A stretch of 64,000 nt of DNA from an uncultured bacterium (lineage in GTDB: Bacteria; Myxococcota_A; Bradymonadia; Bradymonadales; Bradymonadaceae). The position numbers and the translations under genes were made by a program. The notes beneath the pieces were generated by a model. The model did not search any database and was not told the origin of the DNA. It saw only the letters and a program-made list of their open reading frames with translations. Below, one piece after another: positions 20,272 through 32,580 of the stretch. The DNA lies in the NCBI GenBank assembly GCA_937981985.1, contig CALJNB010000005.1:248001-312000 (forward strand). The letters run 5' to 3'. Position 1 is the first letter of the stretch, and every line of letters begins with the position of its first letter.

Positions 20272-21165
20272 ATGAAGATCGAGCATTTAAAGTTCTTCGT
20301 AAGAATTGCGGCCCTCAATAATATAAGTCAGGCTGGTAAGGAATTCGGACTTTCTCCCGCAGTATCGAGCGCACACGTCAACAAATTGGAAAACGATGTT
20401 GGCGTCCGTCTTATTCATAGAACGACACGACGCGTATCGCTAACGGAGGAGGGGAAATCGTTTTTACCTCATGTATTAAATATCGTTGATAGTATCCAAT
20501 CTGGTTTGGCTTCGATCGGGCAAGGAGAGGTCCGTCCGAGTGGAAAACTAAGAATTACAGCACCTGCATCGTTTGGTCGAATGCACCTTATACCCGCATT
20601 AGGTAGATTTCTAGACGAACATAAGAAATTGAACATTGAGATCCAACTAAGCGACGCGATTGTGGATTTAGTCGAAGGAGGTTTCGATATTGCAATTAGA
20701 ATCGCGCCAATGAGTGACTCCACAATGATCGCTAGAAAAATGGCCGCAGATACTAGAATTTTATGTGCCTCGCCAAGTTATTTGGAAGCATACGGCGAGC
20801 CCGAAAACCCGAGCGATTTAATGAACCATAAATGTATTAATTTAATCGGGTTAGAGTCATGGACTTTTACGACAAAATCGGGCCAGCAAACTATAAAAAC
20901 GAATAACCGTTTTCGCACAGATAACGGCGAGGCTGCCAGGGACGCTGCAATCAATGGTGTGGGAATTATCGCGTCGTCGACATGGTGTAGTTACGAGGCG
21001 CTGAAAGAAGGGAAGTTGGTTCGGATCCTAAAAACCTATCCATTAAAATCTGAGGCGGCGATTTGGGCTGTGTATCCTAGTTCTCGTTTAGTTGCGCCGA
21101 AGGTGCGTGTTTTCATCGACTATCTTAGTGAGTATTTCTCTGGGATACCTTACTGGGACGAGTAG
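20272..21165 (+). CDS. LysR-family transcriptional regulator
   Basis: 297 residues. The N-terminal winged helix-turn-helix has LKFFVRIAALNNISQAGKEFGLSPAVSSAHVNKLE (in order, residues 5-40), followed by LIHRTTRRVSLTEEG. The rest is a periplasmic-binding-like effector domain (SGKLRITAPASFGR near 86, GGFDIAIRI near 135). An upstream in-frame ATG at 20248 exists, but the family starts at the MKIEHL position and the upstream start would sit inside the candidate operator. The type resembles regulators of MDR/SDR oxidoreductases divergently transcribed beside them. The inducer is unknown. Confidence 0.9.
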   Translation: MKIEHLKFFVRIAALNNISQAGKEFGLSPAVSSAHVNKLENDVGVRLIHRTTRRVSLTEEGKSFLPHVLNIVDSIQSGLASIGQGEVRPSGKLRITAPASFGRMHLIPALGRFLDEHKKLNIEIQLSDAIVDLVEGGFDIAIRIAPMSDSTMIARKMAADTRILCASPSYLEAYGEPENPSDLMNHKCINLIGLESWTFTTKSGQQTIKTNNRFRTDNGEAARDAAINGVGIIASSTWCSYEALKEGKLVRILKTYPLKSEAAIWAVYPSSRLVAPKVRVFIDYLSEYFSGIPYWDE

Positions 21166-21174
21166 GGATGACTT

Positions 21175-21190
21175 AATCAAGTGCTTGATC
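21175..21190. other. Small perfect hairpin between lysR and the atp operon
   Basis: ATCAAG-TG-CTTGAT, 10 bases after the LysR stop. There is no T-run behind it, so it is not a standard terminator. The rest of 21166-21405 holds only the putative atp promoter. Confidence 0.35.
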
Positions 21191-21337
21191 GTATCTATGT
21201 ATCAAACACCAATTTTTGACGGACCTTCTATTTCTGAGCGTTTATTGAATTCCTCTCTAACCTACTGAAGTTATTGATCTGTTTTCAATGCAAAGAGGTT
21301 TCCTGGGAAGGATTTTTAACAATAATAGGGCCCCTTA

Positions 21338-21366
21338 TTGACACTTAAAAATGCCCGTGTTACCTG
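21338..21366 (+). promoter_or_regulatory. Putative promoter of the atp operon
   Basis: A consensus -35 (TTGACA) is followed after 17 bases by a poor -10 (TACCTG, preceded by TG as in extended -10 sites). It lies 40 bases before the first atp start codon, which has a good TTAGGAG ribosome site. Confidence 0.45.
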
Positions 21367-21405
21367 GCGCCCAGCGCTGATTTAAGGCTTGTTAGGAGTG
21401 CTTTC

Positions 21406-21870
21406 ATGATAGGACAGTTTTTCCCCATTTTCGCCTCTATTTCGATCGATGTAGATCTCTCAGCAGTCTACATGGGCCTTTTATTCCTTGTGATGTTCCT
21501 CATTTTCACCCCGCTTTTAATTAAGCCTTTTATGAAAGCAATGGACGCAAGAGAAGAAGCGACTGGTGGTGCGCGAGAAGATGCCGACGCGGATACTAAA
21601 GCAGCAGAAGCAAAAATTGCAGAATATGAAGAAACGATGAAAACCATTCGGAACGAAGCAACAGACATTCGCGAATCGCTTCGAGGTCAGGGCGTCGCCG
21701 AATCTAAAGAGGTTTTGGCAGAGGTTCAAACCGAAATAGCATCGAAGATTGCCTCTGAAAGAGAGAAGATCGAAAAGAACAAAATTGCAGCACTGGCGGA
21801 AATTAAAAGTAAGTCCAGTACCCTTGCAGATTCAATCGTTAGAAAAATTCTTCCCTCAGGAGCAGCCTAA
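21406..21870 (+). CDS. atpF': ATP synthase F0 subunit b'
   Basis: 154 residues: one transmembrane helix near 22-42 (MGLLFLVMFLIFTPLLIKPF), then a long charged helix (AREEATGGAREDADADTKAAE...) as in the peripheral stalk. A pair of b-type genes in front of atpH is typical of deltaproteobacteria-like lineages and phototrophs; this shorter one is called b'. The start follows TTAGGAG. Its stop overlaps the next ATG (TAATG). The gene is first in the atp operon. Confidence 0.87.
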   Translation: MIGQFFPIFASISIDVDLSAVYMGLLFLVMFLIFTPLLIKPFMKAMDAREEATGGAREDADADTKAAEAKIAEYEETMKTIRNEATDIRESLRGQGVAESKEVLAEVQTEIASKIASEREKIEKNKIAALAEIKSKSSTLADSIVRKILPSGAA

Positions 21871-22433
21871 TGAACAAGAGTTTCTTTCAAATACTTTTGT
21901 TTCTCGCCGTATCTTTAACAGCGGTCCCCGCATTTGCAGCAGGCGCCGGTGGTTTCTCTTGGGCTAACTGGGGTTGGAACTTTCTCAATTTCGGTATTTT
22001 TGCAGCTATTATCTGGAAATTCGCCATTCCTGCGATGCAAGATTTCTTTGCTAAACGTCGCAGTGAGTTGATGGCCGAGATGGATGCTGCAAAAGCGTTG
22101 CGCTTAGAAGCCAAGGCTGAGTTGGAGCGTTTCCAAGCGAAGCTCAAAGATCTTGAAGGCGAGCGTCAATCAATTATGGATGAGTATCACGAACAAGGAA
22201 CGCGTGAACGAGACCGTTTGGTGGCAGATGCCAAAAAACAGGTTGAGAAAATGCGTGTTGATGCTGAAATAATCATTACGCAAGAAACACGAAAAGCAGT
22301 TGCGGCGATCGAAAAACAAGCTATCGACGAAGCAATTGGGCTCGCGATGACGAAATTAACGACAAAAATGAGTGACGATAACCAAAACGGTTTGGTCGCA
22401 GGTTTCGTCGATGAACTTAGAGTAATGGACTAA
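21870..22433 (+). CDS. atpF: ATP synthase F0 subunit b
   Basis: 187 residues. It begins with a signal-peptide-like stretch ending AFAAGAG, then a short loop and the membrane helix NFLNFGIFAAIIWKFAIP near residues 37-55, followed by a long heptad-rich helix to about 165. The two-helix N-terminus with probable cleavage is common in deltaproteobacterial b subunits. With b' it forms the stator that binds the delta subunit. Start codon shared with the previous stop (TAATG); 2 bases to atpH. Confidence 0.9.
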   Translation: MNKSFFQILLFLAVSLTAVPAFAAGAGGFSWANWGWNFLNFGIFAAIIWKFAIPAMQDFFAKRRSELMAEMDAAKALRLEAKAELERFQAKLKDLEGERQSIMDEYHEQGTRERDRLVADAKKQVEKMRVDAEIIITQETRKAVAAIEKQAIDEAIGLAMTKLTTKMSDDNQNGLVAGFVDELRVMD

Positions 22434-22435
22434 AA

Positions 22436-22981
22436 ATGCGTGGATCTATAGTTGCAAAACGATATGCAAACGCACTTCTCGAAGTGGGCATTGCACATAA
22501 TAAGTTAGAGGTTATTCAAGCCCAAGTGCAGGATGTCGCTGGTGTTTACGAAGCGAGTAATGAACTCCGAAACGTGATCAATAATCCGGTCGTCCGTGTC
22601 GCTGAACGTCATGCGATCGTAAGAAGTGTTGCAGACAAAAAAGGCTGGGATGCTTTCGTAAAAAATTTCGCGTTAATCTTAGTAGACAATAATCGCTTTG
22701 CGGCGATACCTGACATCGTCGACGCGCTTAACGATCTAATCGACGCACACCGCGGCGATGTTCGTGCCTTCGTTACCACTGCGCGTCCTTTACAAGACGC
22801 ACAAGCGGCGACTGTTCAAGGCGCTTTGGCAAAAATGACTGGTAAAAATATTATTCTCGAAACCCGAATCGACGAATCGTTGATTGGTGGAATCGTAACT
22901 CGCATTGGAAATAAAGTGTATGACGGCTCGGTGAAAACCAAGCTTGCTTCATTAAAAGAATCGATCCTAAAGGACGTATAA
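22436..22981 (+). CDS. atpH: ATP synthase F1 subunit delta
   Basis: 181 residues, normal size. The N-terminus RGSIVAKRYANALLEVG and the C-terminal block IGGIVTRIGNKVYDGSVKTKLASL are the family signatures. It joins the stator stalk to F1. It abuts atpA (stop then ATG with no gap). Confidence 0.95.
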   Translation: MRGSIVAKRYANALLEVGIAHNKLEVIQAQVQDVAGVYEASNELRNVINNPVVRVAERHAIVRSVADKKGWDAFVKNFALILVDNNRFAAIPDIVDALNDLIDAHRGDVRAFVTTARPLQDAQAATVQGALAKMTGKNIILETRIDESLIGGIVTRIGNKVYDGSVKTKLASLKESILKDV

Positions 22982-24549
<1,568 letters not shown>

Positions 24550-24550
<1 letters not shown>

Positions 24551-25425
24551 TGCCAAACCTTAAAGATATTCGGACGCGTATTGCATCCGTAAAAAATACT
24601 CAGAAGATTACCAGCGCCATGAAGATGGTTTCGGCTGCGAAACTTCGTAGAGCGCAAGAGGCTGCTGAGTCCGCGCGACCGTACGCCGTAAAAATGGCCC
24701 AAGTCATAGCGAGCTTATCGTCTAGAGTTGATGCGTCTAAACATCCATTGCTGCAATCCAGCGATGATGCCGGAAAAACTCTTGCCATCGTTGTTTCAAG
24801 CGATCGTGGTCTTTGTGGTGGATTTAACTCCAGCCTTTTTCGTAATTTCGAAAAACACGTTGAAGCCGATATGGGTACCCAGTACGAGGTGATAACGATC
24901 GGTCGTAAGGCATCGCTTTATTTCAAGAATAATCCTCTCGAAGTCGTTGGCGATTTTCCGGAGATTATTGGGAATGTTAGCTTCGTCCAAGCAAAAGAAA
25001 TCGCCAAACTAGCCGTAACCGAGTTTACTTCGGGTAAAGTCGATACGGTCTTCTTGGTATATAACGAATTTGTTTCTGCGATCGAATATCGTAATACTTA
25101 TCAGCAAATTTTGCCTCTATCTATGGATGAGGTAGCGCCAGAAGAGGGTGCCGACGATGTGATGGGTGACTTTATTTTCGAGCCCGACGAACAAAAATTG
25201 CTAGACATGATTCTTCCAACCAATGTTGAAACTCAGGTCTTGCGTGCGTTGCTTGAAGCAGAAGCAGCAGAACATGGTGCTCGAATGAGCGCGATGGATA
25301 ATGCGACGACGAATGCAAACGATATGATCGAAAGCTTAACGCTCCAATATAACCGAGCGCGCCAAGCATATATTACAAAAGAATTAGTTGAAATTGTTTC
25401 CGGGGCAGAAGCCCTACAAGGTTAG
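24550..25425 (+). CDS. atpG: ATP synthase F1 subunit gamma
   Basis: 291 residues. N-terminal helix LKDIRTRIASVKNTQKITSAMKMVSAAKLRRAQ (residues 4-36 in order), VVSSDRGLCGGFNSS near 82, and the C-terminal helix ending ITKELVEIVSGAEAL are diagnostic. It is the central rotor shaft of F1. Ten bases separate it from atpD. Confidence 0.97.
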
Positions 25426-25432
25426 TGAGTAG

Positions 25433-27033
<1,601 letters not shown>

Positions 27034-27034
<1 letters not shown>

Positions 27035-27465
27035 TGTCACAATTGCTTCAAGTCGAAATCGTAACGCCCGAGCGTGCAGTTTTTTCAGCTGAGGCGACTG
27101 AGGTACTAGTACCTGGTGTTGATGGCGAGCTTGGTATTTTGCCGGGTCACTTACCGCTTTTTACAACTATTCGAGTTGGCGCAATGACTGTGAAAACAGT
27201 TAATGACGGCGAACGCATTTTTTGTATAGAAGGTGGATTTGCGGAAATTCTTCCCCATGGTGTGACGATTCTTACCGATTCGTGCGAGGGGTCTGAGGAT
27301 TCTGACGTATCGATGGCGCAAGAAATGGTTGAAAAAGCCGAAGCTGCACTCAAAGCCCTCCAAGAAGATAAAGAGGACGTACACCACGAACTTCGTGAAG
27401 ACTATTATGACGCTCTGGATCGTGCGCGTCGACGCCTCGCTTTCTCCGAAGAACATAAGAAGTAG
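27034..27465 (+). CDS. atpC: ATP synthase F1 subunit epsilon
   Basis: 143 residues. N-terminal beta sandwich with LLQVEIVTPERAVFSAEA and GVDGELGILPGHLPLFTTI; C-terminal two-helix domain (EMVEKAEAALKALQ ... ALDRARRRLAFSEE). It links gamma to the c-ring and can inhibit hydrolysis. It is the last gene of the operon, with a terminator 22 bases downstream. The a and c subunit genes (atpB, atpE) are not in this cluster. Confidence 0.94.
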
Positions 27466-27486
27466 TAAATTATTTCTTAAGCGACT

Positions 27487-27514
27487 AAGCGATACATTTG
27501 TATCGCTTTTTTTT
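27487..27514 (+). terminator. Intrinsic terminator of the atp operon
   Basis: Perfect 9-bp stem AAGCGATAC / GTATCGCTT with loop ATTT, followed by further T to a total tail of eight. Confidence 0.93.
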
Positions 27515-27603
27515 GGTTTAATCTGTAGGTCCTATTGCTTGCCCATCGTTACCGCAAAATGTTAATTTGTACCTTATTCGCAATTCAAAATTAGGGATCA
27601 GCA

Positions 27604-28335
27604 ATGAAAAATCTAGTGCATTTGCTAGGTATTTTTTTTGATGATGGGTTGCGCGAAAAAAAAATAAGAGATGGAAGAATTAGTTCTAGAGGGTACGGGA
27701 CAGCACTCCTCTACAGGGGATCTCCAGCCGTCCAAAGAACCCTGTTCGCTGGATGGCGTTGTGGTCCCGGGTTTGTTCCCGAGGATTAAGTATTGTATTT
27801 ACGACGATCTTTTCGTGAGTAAAGATCTCAAACTCACTGCAGTATCGAGGTACATCGGAAAATTGGTGTGGCTGAATTTGAACCCAAAATCCAGTGGGAT
27901 CTCGAAGAAATGAGTGAAAAAATTGGGGCTAAAAAATCCAATTTTGCTTGAAAGAGAAAGGCATGGTGGTAAGCAGCCTTTGGGTATTGCGTTCTTTAAA
28001 AATCCGTCACAGCTTATTTCCGAGCCTCATGCGATAAAAATGCAGGTTGATGAGGTAATCAAGTTAGAAATGTTCACGTCTATGTTGGTATGGGCCTGAC
28101 TCTAATTTCCCTAATCGATAACGTCGAGGAGGAGATGCCCTTGGTTGGTGATATGAACCGACTACGTTTTCTTCCAGTGGTACCGCTTCTTATGTCTGAA
28201 TCGGACGGGGCCCTTTGTTTCCGAATTGCAGAAAATGAAAACGAGCTATTTGAAGTGGTTAGTGACGGGCCGATAGATCGCTTTCAACCCGTTTTAGGTG
28301 AGGGTACTTGCGTTGTACGCGTCCGTTTGGACTAG
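27604..28335 (+). pseudogene. Decayed lipoprotein gene, paralogue of 28562-29934
   Basis: The start (ATG 27604) encodes MKNLVHLLGIF, then a run of eight T breaks the frame; with seven T it would read on as FLMMGCAKK, a good lipobox. A run of nine A just after is a second break. Later pieces in shifting frames (CIYDDLFVSKDLKL near 27800, AFFKNPSQLISEPHAIKMQ near 27990, DNVEEEMPLVGDMNRLRFLP near 28110) line up in order with CFYDYRLVNENLKL, AYFKNPSLLLEGHQAHLR and ELDQISNLVGKLPLLPF of the next gene. The 3' half of the partner is missing; the open frame ends at 28335 with unrelated-looking sequence. Function unknown. Confidence 0.7.
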
Positions 28336-28368
28336 TTTGTGAACCAGTTCTGTTTAAAGTTTTGAAGA

Positions 28369-28395
28369 GCGATACGTTTTTGTATCGTTTTTTTT
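28369..28395 (+). terminator. Intrinsic terminator after the decayed gene
   Basis: CGATAC, loop GTTTTT, GTATCG, then eight T. The stem core is the same as in the atp terminator at 27487. Confidence 0.8.
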
Positions 28396-28561
28396 CTTGT
28401 CTCTGATTTATTTATCCATAACGGTTTCACTACATGTCTCCTGAGATTGATTTTTTCTAACGATATTTTCTCTTTTATCTAATTTTTAGGATGTTCACGT
28501 TGTTCTAGATTTATCATTAGTTGAGAGTGTTTCTCTTTTGTGACTTAATTAAGAGGTAAGT

Positions 28562-29934
28562 ATGCGTGTTTCGTTTTTTGTGTTGTTCTTGAGTTGGCTT
28601 ATGACGTTCGGTTGTTCTTCAAATAAAACTTGGGACGTTCTCATTCAAGATGAAGACGGTCCGCATTTCGCTAACGGTCATCTTCTTGCGTCCACACAAA
28701 AATGTTCAAAAGATGCTACCTCGGAAATTGGCCAGAAAATAGACAGAGGTTACTTCGATATGCCGATTCTTGTTTCTACGATTATCGCCTGGTCAATGAG
28801 AACTTAAAACTGGAAAGAATCGTTTGGGCTAAAGGAAAAATCGCGATGATTGACTTTACGTTCAATGAAAAATTGTCGCTAGAAAAAGCGATGGCAAAAC
28901 TGCGTTTAACAGAACCAAGTCTTTTCTATTTGAGCTATTATGAAGGTGGTTATTACAAAGTCGCGTATTTCAAGAACCCGTCGCTACTTTTGGAAGGTCA
29001 TCAAGCGCATTTACGGATTGGTGAAGATAACAAGGTAACGCGTTTTTCTGTATTTCTTGGGAAGGGCACAGGTCCAACGCGAGGTCATCTTTTCAAAGAG
29101 TTAGACCAGATCTCGAATTTAGTCGGAAAGTTACCGCTTCTTCCTTTTCCAAGCCGACACACCGACGCGATGGGCGAGCAACTCCCTTGGGTTCGGATAG
29201 ACGAAAAGGCAACTCAGGTTTTTGGGACCATATATGAACCATGGGGAACGTGGCGCTTTAAAGATCCCTGGAATCAGGGGCTTGATTCTTTCATTAAATC
29301 TGAAAACGAGATCTTAGAAAACAAAGGCCTCGAACCGATGTCGTTGATGGTATTTTTGTTCGGTGCTTTTACAGAGGTCAGTATCATTAATACCCAAATG
29401 GGTCTTGCGCTTGAGCAAGGGATTTCGGAAATCAAAATTGTGGGTCAACAAGAAACGCCGCCGAAATTTTTTCGCCAGCTTGAGTCGTTTTCTATTCAGC
29501 CTGTCCGTAGGGCCGACGTTAACCGTAAATTAATCGAGGATAATGGTGTGGTGATTATCCGTATTACTGAAGCGGGGATCCATTTCAGCGGTTATGATAA
29601 TTTATGTGATGGAAAGAATCATATTTGTTTCAAGAACAATCTGTCGTTATCGGGAATGTCGTCTATGACGATGTCGTCCAGCGCCTCTATAAAATCTACG
29701 ATGGATGGTTATCCAATCAAGGAGTTTCTAGATTTCATGGCGAAGTTTGAGATATACAAAAACCATCATAAATTCATCTGGGATTTCAGCGATACCTTGC
29801 CAGCCTTTTTGTATCCCATTTCTTGCTACATTCTAGACTCTATGGTTCCGAAAAATTCGGTGGATTCCGAAAGTTTAACTGGCTTATCGATTAATACGAA
29901 TCTTCGAACTAAAACGAAATTTTCTCGTAACTAA
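28562..29934 (+). pseudogene. Frameshifted exported lipoprotein of unknown family
   Basis: AAGAGGTAAGT precedes an ATG at 28562 that opens a lipoprotein signal (LMTFGCSSNK). This frame stops at 28807, while the rest continues in another frame open from before 28702 to 29934; the switch point lies about 28740-28770, judging from the paralogue at 27604. The long part (410 codons from 28702) contains AYFKNPSLLLEGHQAHLRIG, GRGHLFKELDQ-like and WGTWRFKDPWNQ segments and no domain I recognise. If it is read as a separate gene, an internal start would be needed and no ribosome site supports one. I take it as one gene broken by a single indel, or a sequence error. Confidence 0.62.
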
Positions 29935-30162
29935 GTTTATCATCCGCGTCGACATTCAAAGTAGTAAGTTCACGATCGTCTAAAGAGACGTTGTCCGTAC
30001 GTTGGGGGGATGGCAAGCTCTAGTCTCCTAATGTTTCGTTTCCCCTGCTAATCGTGTTTCCCGCGAAAAACATTTTCCCTAAGCAATTCAACAAGTATGC
30101 AATTCTTGGAATAAAAAAGAAGACGGAAACGTGATTTGGGTATTCAGTGAAAGATTGATGGG

Positions 30163-30769
30163 TTGAACGTGACTCGCCACTCGGCGAGTTTTCTTCGAAT
30201 CGAAACCGAATGTAATTTTGAAGATTGCTCGCGGGTGTTTTTTGCGACTAAAGCCACACTTATCGTGAGCGATCTTGATATAGAAACGGGCGCGATTTCT
30301 GCGACTATAATGAATTTGGAAGCCGAAGAGATCGTCGTCGTGGGTAACGGTGAGGATCCGTTGACCACAACCCGAGTTGTTGACGGTCATAGCTTTTGCG
30401 TGTCCGAGATTGAATTTACCCCGGAGTGTAAAAAGAGCGTAGATTGTACCGATGTATCAAAATCGATCTGTGAGAGAGGTACTTGTGTTGAATGTCTAGA
30501 TTTCAACTGTTTCTAAAGTCCGCGCCACGGTGGCATGGGATGAGGCGGACGCAACGAACCCTGTTCGTGATCTCGACGTTTACATCTATGATGAAAGATT
30601 GAAGTAAGTCCCAATACAAGATTTGGGAACAGGACAAAGTGGTGACGTTCCTAGGATCTTTGAGCTTAAGTCACTTCCCATCGGAGTATACTACGTCGCT
30701 ATTGTCCAAAACATGTCAATGATGAAGGAAGTGGCCGAAGAGTATAGGCTCCTCATGGAGCGGTTCTAA
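30163..30769 (+). pseudogene. Broken gene for an exported Cys-containing protein
   Basis: A frame open from 30151 (possible TTG start 30163) reads to 30516 and includes a Cys-rich end (CKKSVDCTDVSKSICERG). A second frame from 30518 to 30769 continues with ATVAWDEADATNPVRDLDV, a form typical of the end domains of exported myxobacterial proteins, crosses one in-frame TAA at 30605, and goes on sensibly (RIFELKSLPIGVYYVAIVQ). One frameshift and one nonsense change explain it. There is no good start or signal peptide, so the 5' end is also lost. Function unknown. Confidence 0.5.
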
Positions 30770-31204
30770 GATCGATCGTCCCACCCCTCTTTGATCCTGT
30801 GAGAAAGCGTTAGGTTTGGTATCTTTTTTGGTAGTTGATTTCGACCAACTTCCGCTGGTTCTCCCAGAAAAGAAACCTATTCCGTGAATATAGCAGCGTG
30901 GCGCTTGCCAAATTTTCGAGTCTTTTTTCGACATTCCAATTCCATTTTGATGCTTTAATAACCGATCAGATAGCATCTGAGCTGGACTCCAAAACACCGC
31001 CTATTGATTTTTCTATCGAATTTATAGCTCCTCTGCGAAGTCAAGTTTCATCGTTTTAGGCATATCCTACAAGGACTTCGTGAACTTTGTGCTATTTATT
31101 TGCACGATTGTGGCTATTTATTGCTCTTTTGTTGTCAATCTTAGGTGGTAGAACCCTTTCTGAACGAAATGGTTTGTTCGCAAATGACTTAATGGAGCTT
31201 CAAA
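30770..31204. other. Non-coding stretch with a 16-base near-direct repeat
   Basis: I see no gene here. At 31088-31103 and 31109-31124, TGTGCTATTTATTTGC and TGTGGCTATTTATTGC are spaced 21 bases apart, two helical turns, about 80-100 bases before the lipoprotein gene at 31205. They could be a binding site. Open frames on both strands (30835-31059 and 30716-30997) look like chance. Confidence 0.35.
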
Positions 31205-32578
31205 ATGAAAAATTTACTTCTACTTATGACCTTACTCGCTTTTGCTGGATGTTCAGATGCAACTGATGATAGCGATCCGATTGCACCCACCAAAATCCAG
31301 GACTCTTCTTCGCTCAAGAGCGCTGAACGTGCTCTTTCTTCTTCTGCGAAGGCGGATGGGCCGGACATCCGAATTCAAGGTGATCGTGTTTTTATCTACG
31401 GTGAGGTTGCTCAAGAGTTGCGTTCGTATTCTGAACGCTACTTTCAAAACACAGTCACTGAAAGTGGCGGTGCAACTTACGTTCGAAGTGCGTTGGGATT
31501 GTGCGCATTCAACGCAACAACCGACGTCTGTGTTCTCGGACTTGATGCCCGAAACCAACAAGACGGATATAAATTAACCTTTGGTGGTTCTCTACTAAAT
31601 CCTGGAACAGCAGCAACCAAAGCGTATTACATCACGCAAGCACTTCTTTTGAGTCAAGGTTCAAGTAGCGTTTTAGCTTCGGGACGAAATTTCGTTTCAT
31701 CAGCGACGATCGATTGCGCCGTTAACTTGTCAGGACGCGCTTCAACCGCGTTCTGTGGTTTTAAAAATGATTCGGCAGTTGTCGTAACGCCACCTCCCGC
31801 TGAGAAGAGAACGATCGTTTCCCTTCGAGCTGAGAATTTAGAAAGCCTCGGTGAGGACTTCGTTTATGAAGGTTGGTTGATCGTTAATGGGCAGCCGCTT
31901 ACAGCAGGTCGTTTTGACGGTAGTGGAGATACTACTTTTGATTTCGAGATCGAAGGAGATCTTACCGCATCAACACTCTATATCCTTACGATCGAACCAA
32001 AATTCAACGACGACCCAGCACCGTCGAGTACACATATTATCGGCGGCGCGCTGCGCAACAATCGCGGAGTGCTTAGCGTAGATCACCGGACCGCACTTGG
32101 TAACTCATTCGCGAACGCATCTGGGCGTTTTATTTTAGAAACACCTTCGTCAGCTGATACGCGCGATTATGATCAAGGTATCTGGTTTGTGAATCCTTCT
32201 GCTGGCGTCGCCAGTCTCGATCTTCCTACACTTCCCGCCGGTTGGGTTTATGAGGGTTGGGTTGCCGGTCCAGAGGGCCCGATATCCACTGGGACCTTCT
32301 TGAGCGCGTCAGGACAAGATTCGGACGGCGCAGGCCCGACTGCCGGGCCAATGGGTACTCCTCCTTTTCCCGGACAAGATTTCATAAATCCAGCTAAGGT
32401 ATTGATCGGTCAGATGGCTGTTATTTCAATCGAACCTAGCCCTGATAATTCACCAGCACCTTTTCAGTTGAAGCCCTTAGTTGGGAACATTGTCGATGCC
32501 GGTGCCGGACAACTTCAGAACATGAACACTGATATTTCAGAGTTCCCTACAGGCGTGGTGAGCGTGAGCTACGAGTAG
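31205..32578 (+). CDS. Lipoprotein with two RskA-like beta domains
   Basis: 457 residues. GGAGC precedes the ATG by 6 bases; the signal ends in the lipobox AFAGCSD. Residues about 50-190 form a first domain with four Cys (GLCAFNATTDVCV, IDCAVN, AFCGF), possibly two disulfides. Two related modules follow at about 200-310 and 320-457: FVYEGWLIVNGQPLTAGRF and WVYEGWVAGPEGPISTGTF, each followed by a strand with YILTIEP or AVISIEP. The pattern is like the extracytoplasmic anti-sigma-K (RskA) fold, here without a membrane helix. Role unknown; probably outer-membrane or periplasmic. The gene is convergent with the next, with 2 bases between the stops. Confidence 0.75.
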   Translation: MKNLLLLMTLLAFAGCSDATDDSDPIAPTKIQDSSSLKSAERALSSSAKADGPDIRIQGDRVFIYGEVAQELRSYSERYFQNTVTESGGATYVRSALGLCAFNATTDVCVLGLDARNQQDGYKLTFGGSLLNPGTAATKAYYITQALLLSQGSSSVLASGRNFVSSATIDCAVNLSGRASTAFCGFKNDSAVVVTPPPAEKRTIVSLRAENLESLGEDFVYEGWLIVNGQPLTAGRFDGSGDTTFDFEIEGDLTASTLYILTIEPKFNDDPAPSSTHIIGGALRNNRGVLSVDHRTALGNSFANASGRFILETPSSADTRDYDQGIWFVNPSAGVASLDLPTLPAGWVYEGWVAGPEGPISTGTFLSASGQDSDGAGPTAGPMGTPPFPGQDFINPAKVLIGQMAVISIEPSPDNSPAPFQLKPLVGNIVDAGAGQLQNMNTDISEFPTGVVSVSYE

Positions 32579-32580
32579 GT

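Noticed and set aside
30716-31059. Open frames on both strands after the broken gene.
   Set aside because: They have no ribosome site, no domain and unlikely composition.
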